From NCBI RefSeq assembly GCF_003436425.1, contig NZ_QSPK01000061.1, positions 1-14,353 of the forward strand: 14,353 bases of DNA, in the 5' to 3' direction. The stretch is from Eubacterium sp. TM05-53 (GTDB lineage Bacteria; Bacillota_I; Bacilli_A; Erysipelotrichales; Erysipelotrichaceae). Shown piece after piece: positions 6,305 through 12,780 of this stretch. Position 1 is the first letter of the stretch. Each line of letters begins with the position of its first letter. The position numbers and the translations under genes were made by a program. The notes beneath the pieces are model-generated. The model ran no database searches. It was not told the origin of the DNA and saw only the letters and a program-made list of their open reading frames with translations.

Positions 6305-6334
6305 ACTATATCATATAATTGAAAACGATTTCAA
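6305..6334 (-). promoter_or_regulatory. Possible internal promoter before divIC
   Basis: TTGAAA (6329-6334) and TATAGT (6305-6310) on the minus strand are spaced by 18 bases. Both hexamers are good, but the start of transcription would fall at about 6298-6300, right at the AGGGG ribosome binding site (6296-6300), which weakens the case. Confidence 0.3.
6319..6334. promoter_or_regulatory. cre-like palindrome in the mnmG-divIC gap
   Basis: TTGAAAACGATTTCAA has 6-base inverted arms around ACGA. On both strands it matches the Bacillus catabolite-responsive consensus WTGNAANCGNWNNCA at every fixed position. It overlaps the -35 of the possible divIC promoter. Binding by CcpA is only an inference. 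Confidence 0.4.
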
Positions 6335-6340
6335 TGCAAA

Positions 6341-8188
6341 TTATTTCACACGCATAGCTAAAATCGCAATATCACTCGGATTTATACCAGAAATACGACT
6401 CGCCTGTCCCAAAGTTAGAGGCTTGATAGCTGTTAATTTTTGTCTTGCCTCCAAAGATAAATTATCCATATTTTCATAATCCAAATCTGCAGGAAGCTTC
6501 ATCTTTTCCATTTGCTGCAAATGTTTCGCATCACGCTTTGCCTTCGCAATATAACCTGCATACTTGGTTTGGATCTCAATCTGCTCATTGATTTGGTCTT
6601 CATAATTCAATCCAGTATATTTTTCTAAGCCCTTAACTGTAATTTTTGGACGCTTGATCAAATCCAATGCACTACATCCATGTGCCAACGGTTCAAAGCC
6701 TAAACTTTCAAGATATTCATTGACTTCACTATTTGGTTTAATATGAGCATTTGAAAGTTCTTCTCGAGCAACTTCAATATCATCCATCTTCTTTTTAAAT
6801 GCATCATATCTTTCTTGTGAAACCAATCCAATTTCATAACCTTTTTCAAGCAATCTTTGATCCGCATTATCATGACGCAACAACAAACGATATTCCGCTC
6901 TTGAAGTTAATAAACGATAAGGTTCCTTAGTTCCTTTTGTACATAAATCATCTAACATGACACCAATATAAGCTTCATCACGACGAAGAACCAATGGTTC
7001 TTTACCATCTACTTTCAATGCCGCATTCGCACCAGCCATCAATCCTTGACCAGCCGCTTCTTCATATCCACTCGTACCGTTGACCTGTCCTGCCGTAAAT
7101 AAATTTTCAACTATTTTATTTTCCATATTTGGCTTCATCTGAAGTGGATCAATCGCATCATATTCAATCGCATACGCATATTTTTCAATCACGCAATTTT
7201 CAAGACCAGGCAAAGAATGAACCATCTTTTCCTGTACATCAATAGGCATCGATGTGGAGAATCCCTGAATGTAGATTGTATCTAATTCTTTAGATTCAGG
7301 CTCTAAGAAAAGCTGATGTCTTTCTTTATCCGCAAAACGAACCAATTTATCTTCAATACTTGGACAATAACGAGGCCCTACCCCTTTTACTAAACCAGAA
7401 TACATGGCAGAATCATGCAAATGGGTATGTATGATTTCATGCGTTTCTGGCTGTGTATAAATCAAATGACAAATCTCTTGTTTCTCGAAAGGTAATACAT
7501 CCTCTTGTTTTGTTGTCTCACTAAAGCGTAAAAATTGATTTGTCCCTGGCTGAGGTTCTGCCTTAGTAAAATCAATTGTATCCATTTTGATACGAGGTGG
7601 TGTACCCGTCTTTAAACGGAAAGTTTTAATTCCTGCTTCACGCAATGATTCTGACAACGTATTGACCGTCCTTTGATTTTCTGGTCCTGAAACAGTGGAA
7701 GTGTGACCTCTTAAAACATTACTTGTCATATAAGTACCTGTCGTCAAGACAACTGTCTTACTTTCAATAAATGTTCCATCTTCTAACTCAACACCACAAG
7801 CTTTTCCATCCTTGATCACAACAATCTTGCATGCTGCCTCAATAATATCTAAATTTTCCTGTTCTTCTAATGCCTTTTTCATAAAACGTTTGTAGGCAAT
7901 CTTATCGCTTTGAACACGCAAACTCCAGACTCCAGGCCCTTTTGTCGTATTCAACATCTTAAACTGTAAAGCCGTTTTATCAGCCGCAACAGGCATCATA
8001 CCACCCAAGGCATCAATTTCTCGAACTACGATTCCTTTTGCCGGTCCACCCACGCTAGGATTGCATGGCATCGAACCAATCATATCTTTACTTAAAGTAA
8101 CAATAGCCGTTTTTTTATTCATACGACTTGCAGCTAAACAAGCCTCAATTCCGGCATGTCCAGCTCCAACAACTACTACATCATACAT
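6341..8188 (-). CDS. mnmG: tRNA uridine-5-carboxymethylaminomethyl modification enzyme MnmG (615 aa)
   Basis: MnmG (GidA) works with MnmE to install the carboxymethylaminomethyl group on the wobble uridine of certain tRNAs, using FAD, NADH and a folate one-carbon unit. The N-terminal FAD fold shows GAGHAG (8-13). The conserved MPCNPSVGGPAKG block (40-52) holds Cys42, LKTGTPPRI lies at 192-200, and RYCPSIEDK contains the second conserved Cys275. The C-terminal helical domain, which contacts MnmE and tRNA, starts after LTSRAEYRLLLRHDNAD and ends near ISGINPSDIAIL. The length is normal. I chose the ATG at 8188, giving the family start MYDVVVVGAG; a GTG at 8197 is possible but would overlap the upstream gene. 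It lies 1 bp behind the flippase stop. mnmE and rsmG, its frequent neighbours, are not in the window. Confidence 0.96.
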   Translation of the reverse strand: MYDVVVVGAGHAGIEACLAASRMNKKTAIVTLSKDMIGSMPCNPSVGGPAKGIVVREIDALGGMMPVAADKTALQFKMLNTTKGPGVWSLRVQSDKIAYKRFMKKALEEQENLDIIEAACKIVVIKDGKACGVELEDGTFIESKTVVLTTGTYMTSNVLRGHTSTVSGPENQRTVNTLSESLREAGIKTFRLKTGTPPRIKMDTIDFTKAEPQPGTNQFLRFSETTKQEDVLPFEKQEICHLIYTQPETHEIIHTHLHDSAMYSGLVKGVGPRYCPSIEDKLVRFADKERHQLFLEPESKELDTIYIQGFSTSMPIDVQEKMVHSLPGLENCVIEKYAYAIEYDAIDPLQMKPNMENKIVENLFTAGQVNGTSGYEEAAGQGLMAGANAALKVDGKEPLVLRRDEAYIGVMLDDLCTKGTKEPYRLLTSRAEYRLLLRHDNADQRLLEKGYEIGLVSQERYDAFKKKMDDIEVAREELSNAHIKPNSEVNEYLESLGFEPLAHGCSALDLIKRPKITVKGLEKYTGLNYEDQINEQIEIQTKYAGYIAKAKRDAKHLQQMEKMKLPADLDYENMDNLSLEARQKLTAIKPLTLGQASRISGINPSDIAILAMRVK

Positions 8189-8189
8189 T

Positions 8190-9797
8190 TTATACACCCG
8201 ATTTCTTTCTTAGTTGAAAATGAAAAATACTTTGTGGAACTTTTAAATACAAAGTAACTACCACATATACAATTACACTTAATAATCCATTTAAACACAT
8301 CTTGAACAGACATGAAAGTTTTGATCCTTCAACACCATACAATCCAACTTTCGATAGAAGTATTGAAGTAATCCATAACGCGAACAATCCAATCAAAATA
8401 CGCACTACAATAATTGAAGTTTTACGATATGAAATGTTGTATACATCTTGAATCTCTTTTAAATTTTTATAAATGATATATCCTGTACCAATAAAGCTTG
8501 AAATAACTGCACCCGCGATCCCCATGATCCATACAAATGGAATCAAAAGTACTCCTTTGATCAATACACCAATCGCGAGATTTTTTAATACATTTTTTCT
8601 TAATTCCAAAGAAACCATTAAATTCGTAACTAACGGAGCTAATGTAGATAAGAAACCTTCCAAAGCCATCCATTGTACAACGAATGTACACAATTCTAAG
8701 TTTTCGGAATAATATAACGTGTAATTCAATGGTCCTGCATACGCAAAAATACAAAACGATACAGGAATAGCTACATATAAAACAACGTTGATACTATCCA
8801 ACACATTTTTCTTAACTAACTTATAATTTTTCTTTGACAAAGCCTCTGAAATATGCGGAATTATCGCTGTCGCAAAACCAGGACCCAAAATCATTGGGAT
8901 CGCATTTAATTTACCTGCCACATAGTTTGATGCAGAAATAACAGTCGTTGTATCTTCGGCATTATAATGCATCTTTAAACCTGTAGGAAGTAAGAAACCA
9001 TTAAATACCTGGTCAATATTTCCTAAAATCGCAACCACTAAATAAGGAATAGCTAGGATAAGAATTTCTCTGAAGATTTTCTTAGCTGAATGAGAACGTG
9101 TCGTTTGTCTTTGTACCATTTCATCCACTACACATTGGTGTTTACGATCAAAATACGCAAATTGAGCAATTGCCGCAATCGTTGCCACTGAAGTTGACAT
9201 AACCGCCGCGTATAATGCATACTTTTTATCCCAGCCAAACGCATAGACTACAAGGCATGCTGCACTTAGTAAAAACGCAACTCGAAATACTTGTTCGAAA
9301 GCTTGTGAAAAAGCATATTCTTCCATTTCTTTTAAGCCTTGATAATATCCTCGAAAAGCAGACAATACAGGAACAAGGAAAATTGCCAAAGATAATATTT
9401 TCAAACAATTTGCCATGATATCGGCATTTTTGGCGACCATGGCCGGCGCAATCACATTCGATAATGTAAATAATAGAATCATGCCGACAAATCCCGTTAA
9501 GCCTAAAATCGCAAAAGCTATTTTCTTTACTAAAATAACACTTTTCGCATCTTCTAACGCAATATATCGTGCTACAAGTGTGGCCACCGCAAATGGGACT
9601 CCCGATTGAAATATCGTCAATAAATACGCATATATATTATAAGATTGCGCATAAACAGACTGATACGCTTCCGACTGAAGTATATATGAAAATGGAATTG
9701 TATAAGCCAATCCAATTAGTTTTGATACAAATAGACCGCCCGTTCCTATCAGGCCGCCCACAATAATCGACTTTTTAGCCGCTGAAGATTTCGACAT
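8190..9797 (-). CDS. MurJ/SpoVB-type lipid-linked oligosaccharide flippase (535 aa)
   Basis: This is a polytopic membrane protein of the MOP exporter superfamily, with about 14 hydrophobic segments filling most of its length. The start (SIIVGGLIGTGGLFVSKLIGLAYTIPF-type first helix, about 10-36) and FRGYYQG (148-154), followed by an amphipathic SQAFEQVFRV stretch (164-173), are typical of the YtgP/SpoVB/YabM group. Family members flip lipid II or related undecaprenyl-linked precursors across the membrane. The nearby DivIC gene and the B. subtilis yabM-divIC neighbourhood support a cell-wall role. Whether it is the main lipid II flippase or a paralogue (YabM, SpoVB or a polysaccharide flippase) cannot be settled here, so no symbol is given. 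GGGGG (9808-9812) lies 10 bases before the ATG. It is the first gene of an operon with mnmG and divIC. Confidence 0.85.
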   Translation of the reverse strand: MSKSSAAKKSIIVGGLIGTGGLFVSKLIGLAYTIPFSYILQSEAYQSVYAQSYNIYAYLLTIFQSGVPFAVATLVARYIALEDAKSVILVKKIAFAILGLTGFVGMILLFTLSNVIAPAMVAKNADIMANCLKILSLAIFLVPVLSAFRGYYQGLKEMEEYAFSQAFEQVFRVAFLLSAACLVVYAFGWDKKYALYAAVMSTSVATIAAIAQFAYFDRKHQCVVDEMVQRQTTRSHSAKKIFREILILAIPYLVVAILGNIDQVFNGFLLPTGLKMHYNAEDTTTVISASNYVAGKLNAIPMILGPGFATAIIPHISEALSKKNYKLVKKNVLDSINVVLYVAIPVSFCIFAYAGPLNYTLYYSENLELCTFVVQWMALEGFLSTLAPLVTNLMVSLELRKNVLKNLAIGVLIKGVLLIPFVWIMGIAGAVISSFIGTGYIIYKNLKEIQDVYNISYRKTSIIVVRILIGLFALWITSILLSKVGLYGVEGSKLSCLFKMCLNGLLSVIVYVVVTLYLKVPQSIFHFQLRKKSGV

Positions 9798-9821
9798 AGA
9801 ATAAATACCCCCAATTTCATA

Positions 9822-9830
9822 ATTATAACA
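9822..9830 (-). promoter_or_regulatory. Extended -10 promoter of the flippase operon
   Basis: The minus strand shows TGTTATAAT: a perfect TATAAT (9822-9827) preceded by the TGn extension. No convincing -35 lies upstream, which is common for extended -10 promoters. Transcription would start near 9815, just before the GGGGG ribosome binding site. Confidence 0.6.
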
Positions 9831-9870
9831 TACATCCTTAAAAGTATTATGATTTTTTACACATTAAGAG

Positions 9871-9876
9871 TATAGT
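9871..9876 (+). promoter_or_regulatory. Possible -10 of the nnr promoter
   Basis: TATAGT lies 21 bases before the nnr ATG, divergent from the flippase promoter about 45 bp away. The -35 position (TTATGA or TATGAT near 9847-9853) is poor, so this is a tentative call. AAGGAG at 9883-9888 gives a good ribosome binding site. Confidence 0.35.
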
Positions 9877-9897
9877 AAAGATAAGGAGTGTGAGAAT

Positions 9898-11394
9898 ATG
9901 TATCCAGCCTATATACATACGCAAACGACGGCTCGAAACATTGATCATGCAGCCATCAAAACATACCAAATTCATAGCTTGATTTTGATGGAACATGCAG
10001 CTATAAAATCAGCCGAAATCATTGAACAAATCGCAAATACTAACCAATCTATCTGCATTCTTTGTGGCCCTGGAAATAATGGTGCCGATGGACTTGCAAT
10101 CGCAAGACTTCTACAGCCAAAATATCCAAATCTATATGTGGTGGTTCCAGAAATTAAAAAGATGTCGGATGAAGAAAAAATTCAATTTCAAATGATACAG
10201 AATTTAAAGATTCCATTCAGTCAAAATCTTCCTAATGTGACTTATGACATTTACATTGATTGCCTTTTTGGCAACGGACTATCTAGAGATATTACTGGAT
10301 TTTATAAAGCGATGATTCAAACTGTGAATGCATCCCATTCAACCATCATCAGTATTGATATACCTAGCGGCATTGATTCCACTATGGGAAATGTTCTTGG
10401 ATGCGCCATTCATGCCGATTATACAATTAGTTTAGATTGCTACAAACAAGGACAATGGCTAAATGAAGGAAAAAATCATTGTGGTAAATTATACCTTGTA
10501 GATATTGGAATTCCTCAGATTCTTCATCAAAAGTGCATGGACAAAATTAAAGTGCTTAATGAGGAAGATATCCATCTTCCAAATCGTCCATTGAATGCGC
10601 ATAAATCAACTTTTGGAAAAGCCCTAATGATTGGTGGAAGCCAAAACATGCATGGTGCAATCCATATGGCAAGTTTGAGTGCTTATAAAAGTGGTATTGG
10701 AACTCTTACTCTGATGGTTCCAGAATGTATTTCTAATGTTCTCGCAATCAAATCCGATTTTTATATGCTTCTTCAATGTGCCGATCACAATGGTATCTTT
10801 AGCTCTAAAGCTATTGAATTGTTGAAACAAAATATAAATAATTATTCAATTCTTTCCATTGGAAATGGCATGCAAAAAAACAACATTACTATCGCTTTAG
10901 TTGAACAAGCTTTAAAGAGTGATAAAAAAATAGTACTTGATGCCGATGCATTATGGGCTGCTCAAAAAAACATTGATTTATTAAAACGAAATGAAACCAC
11001 AATTTTAACTCCGCATATTAAAGAAATGTCCGATTTAACAGGTATAAATGTTTCAACCATTTTATCAAACCCATTCGAAGTAGCTCTCGACTTTTCAAAA
11101 GAATATCCAAGCTGTGTACTAATACTAAAATCAAGTCAAACCTATATTGCCCATCAAAGCAATGTCTATGTCTTAGATGCACAAAATGCAGGTCTGGCAA
11201 AAGGCGGCAGCGGAGATATTTTATGTGGTATTGTTGTTGCGATGCTTGGACAGTGCAAAGATAGTTTACAAGCCGCTCTATGTGCTACCTATATTCATTC
11301 GCAAAGTGCCAAACTTGATATAGATTCGGCAAGTTTTATGCCAGAAGATATTATCAACAACATCCCAAATGTATTAAAAAGGCTGAGATCTTAG
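9898..11394 (+). CDS. nnr: Bifunctional NAD(P)HX epimerase / ADP-dependent NAD(P)HX dehydratase (498 aa)
   Basis: This enzyme repairs hydrated NADH and NADPH: one half interconverts the R and S hydrates, the other dehydrates the S form using ADP (or ATP). The N-terminal YjeF_N epimerase domain (about 1-215) has LMEHA (30-34), GPGNNGADGL (57-66, with Ala where Gly is usual), DCLFGNG (121-127) and SIDIPSGID (152-160). The C-terminal ribokinase-like dehydratase (about 232-495) starts at HKSTFGKALMIGGS and shows DADALW (348-353), TPH (371-373) and GGSGDILCG (436-444) with catalytic Asp440. The TPHPGE block common in the family reads TPHIKE here. AAGGAG lies 9 bases before the ATG. The gene is divergent from the flippase and its stop overlaps that of the converging nucleoside phosphorylase gene by 4 bp. 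Confidence 0.94.
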   Translation: MYPAYIHTQTTARNIDHAAIKTYQIHSLILMEHAAIKSAEIIEQIANTNQSICILCGPGNNGADGLAIARLLQPKYPNLYVVVPEIKKMSDEEKIQFQMIQNLKIPFSQNLPNVTYDIYIDCLFGNGLSRDITGFYKAMIQTVNASHSTIISIDIPSGIDSTMGNVLGCAIHADYTISLDCYKQGQWLNEGKNHCGKLYLVDIGIPQILHQKCMDKIKVLNEEDIHLPNRPLNAHKSTFGKALMIGGSQNMHGAIHMASLSAYKSGIGTLTLMVPECISNVLAIKSDFYMLLQCADHNGIFSSKAIELLKQNINNYSILSIGNGMQKNNITIALVEQALKSDKKIVLDADALWAAQKNIDLLKRNETTILTPHIKEMSDLTGINVSTILSNPFEVALDFSKEYPSCVLILKSSQTYIAHQSNVYVLDAQNAGLAKGGSGDILCGIVVAMLGQCKDSLQAALCATYIHSQSAKLDIDSASFMPEDIINNIPNVLKRLRS

Positions 11395-11416
11395 TGATTC
11401 TCAGCCTCATCTTTTT
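11376..11416. terminator. Bidirectional terminator shared by nnr and the phosphorylase operon
   Basis: AGGCTGAGA (11380-11388) and TCTCAGCCT (11399-11407) form a 9-pair stem with a 10-base loop holding both stop codons. On the plus strand it is followed by CATC and TTTTT (11412-11416); on the minus strand by TTTTT (11376-11380). Both arms are coding sequence of one or the other gene. Confidence 0.85.
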
Positions 11417-12176
11417 GTATCAAATTTTTCAATGTTAAAACAGCACATTCCATCAATGGTTTTAAATCATGATTCTGTGTATTGGTTAATCCTGCTTTTT
11501 CTCTTTCCTGGTTTGCCAAGCACAAAAACATAGCTCCACTGCGAACGTGACGCGTTTGTCCTACGATAAACACTGTACTTGATTCCATTTCAGATGCTAA
11601 ACAATCTAGTTTACAATACGCATCCCATTTGTTTTGTAACTCTTGATAAACTGGCATTGTTTCAGGTGCATGTTGGCCAAAGAAAGAATCTTTGCTTTGA
11701 ACAACACCTACATGATAAGGAAGATTAAGTTTATTTGCACTTTCGACTTGCGCACTTAAAACTTCAAAATTAGGAACAGCCGGAAATTCTATAGGTGCAT
11801 ATTCACGTGTTGTACCTTCTTGGCGAATAGCACCGCTCGCAATCACAATATCTCCACCTAAAACATCAAGTCGCATACCTCCACAAGTACCTACACGTAA
11901 GAATGTATGACAACCGAGTTGTACAAGCTCTTCCATTGCGATTGCAGTACTAGCTCCACCAATACCAGTAGAAACAACACTGCACAAAACCCCATTTATA
12001 TATCCTGAATATGTAACATATTCACGGTTATCCGCAACAAAATAGGCACCATCTAAATAAGCTGCGATATCCTTTACTCTTTTGGGATCTCCCGTCAAAA
12101 TGACATATTCACCAACATCACTTTCCTCTAATTGAGTATGATATTGTTTATTTGAACCTTCTGTGTAATCAATCAT
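11391..12176 (-). CDS. udp: Uridine phosphorylase-like nucleoside phosphorylase (261 aa)
   Basis: The NP-I family splits nucleosides with phosphate into base and ribose-1-phosphate; sequence style points to uridine. Phosphate and ribose pocket motifs are TGDPKRV (28-34), STGIGG (69-74) and RVGTCGG (94-100), and EMES (196-199) is the ribose-binding block. YAPIEFPAV (126-134) resembles the E. coli Udp segment. The E. coli uracil-binding pair Gln166/Arg168 is represented by Gln168, but the Arg position is Ala170. I recall the same GQHxPE pattern in other Gram-positive members, so it need not mean loss of uridine use. AGGA lies 6 bases before the ATG and overlaps the stop of the 99-aa gene. It is the last gene of the four-gene operon. 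Another nucleoside substrate remains possible. Confidence 0.85.
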   Translation of the reverse strand: MIDYTEGSNKQYHTQLEESDVGEYVILTGDPKRVKDIAAYLDGAYFVADNREYVTYSGYINGVLCSVVSTGIGGASTAIAMEELVQLGCHTFLRVGTCGGMRLDVLGGDIVIASGAIRQEGTTREYAPIEFPAVPNFEVLSAQVESANKLNLPYHVGVVQSKDSFFGQHAPETMPVYQELQNKWDAYCKLDCLASEMESSTVFIVGQTRHVRSGAMFLCLANQEREKAGLTNTQNHDLKPLMECAVLTLKNLIQKDEAENH

Positions 12177-12184
12177 AATATTTC

Positions 12185-12484
12185 CTAGAAAGATTGGAAT
12201 TGTAAGTAGTAAACATTTGGATGAAACATTGTCGTATTAAAGCTATAAGCCTGACAATCATCGCTTTCTCCATCCCAGTCATTATTCAATTTTGATAATA
12301 AATCATCAATTTCATCTTCACTCAAATCACTTGTCGCATAAAATTCCATGCAACCAGCTAAACTTGGCTGTAAACGACTTGGAGAATAAGACATCTTTGC
12401 GCAAATTTCATTCAATGCATTTTGAACAACTTCAACAACCGCATCATCTTCTTTGTCTACAACAACATGCAATCTTATCTTCAT
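12185..12484 (-). CDS. Unrecognised small protein (99 aa)
   Basis: I do not recognise this protein. It is acidic, with no signal peptide or membrane segment, so it is probably cytoplasmic. The predicted order is strand (KIRLHVVVD, 2-10), long helix (about 12-30), strand (CMEFYATSDL, 45-54), helix (EDEIDDLLSKLNNDW, 56-70) and a final strand-rich part ending VYYLQFQSF (91-99). That alternation recalls a ferredoxin-like fold, but this is inference. Cysteines at 28, 45 and 77 are not arranged as a clear metal site. Its ATG overlaps the stop of the 95-aa gene in TAATG, with AGGTGA 7 bases upstream, so the two small proteins are probably made in step and may be partners. Clean coding structure inside an operon supports a real gene. 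Confidence 0.8.
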   Translation of the reverse strand: MKIRLHVVVDKEDDAVVEVVQNALNEICAKMSYSPSRLQPSLAGCMEFYATSDLSEDEIDDLLSKLNNDWDGESDDCQAYSFNTTMFHPNVYYLQFQSF

Positions 12485-12771
12485 TATGCGTTCACCTGAT
12501 CTACTACGTAATTACATAATTTTTTTAAGTTTGTATCATTAGATAAAGTTATAACTTTACCCAAACTTAAGTTTAATGCGGCAATGACAGGCTCGTTGTT
12601 TTCCATCAATACATTTAAAGTACCTGTAGTATTTTCATAATACACATCAAATAAATAGCTTACTTTTCCATTTTCTTCTTTCTTTTCTCTTAAATCAAAA
12701 TGGAAAGCATCCTTATTTTTTAAAATAATACGAACAGCTCCTGCTCCAGAGCTAGGAATTGATTTTGCCAT
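12484..12771 (-). CDS. Unrecognised small protein (95 aa)
   Basis: I do not recognise this protein. It has no membrane segment or signal peptide. After a Ser/Gly/Ala-rich start (AKSIPSSGAGA, 2-12) the chain looks strand-rich: VRIILKN (13-19), FHFDLREK (23-30), SYLFDVYYEN (38-47), TLNVLMEN (51-58) and PVIAALNLSL (60-69). A short C-terminal helix follows (about 80-93). That would suit a small beta sandwich or barrel. AGGAGG lies 5 bases before the ATG, the strongest ribosome binding site in this operon, which hints at high expression. It starts 9 bp behind the DUF1846 gene and its stop overlaps the next start by one base. Function unknown; co-expression with its neighbours is the only clue. Confidence 0.8.
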   Translation of the reverse strand: MAKSIPSSGAGAVRIILKNKDAFHFDLREKKEENGKVSYLFDVYYENTTGTLNVLMENNEPVIAALNLSLGKVITLSNDTNLKKLCNYVVDQVNA

Positions 12772-12780
12772 AGAAACCTC

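Noticed and set aside
8189..8197. GTG at 8197 as the mnmG start
   Set aside because: It would add three residues before the conserved MYDVVVVGAG start and overlap the flippase gene; the ATG at 8188 fits the family better.
9798..9897. Riboswitch or leader RNA between the flippase operon and nnr
   Set aside because: The gap is 100 bp and is used up by two divergent promoters and ribosome binding sites; no conserved aptamer-like structure was seen.
12292..12519. Plus-strand open frame across the two small genes
   Set aside because: It is antisense to two coupled minus-strand genes with good start signals, and its His/Leu/Gln-rich product looks like a reverse-complement shadow.
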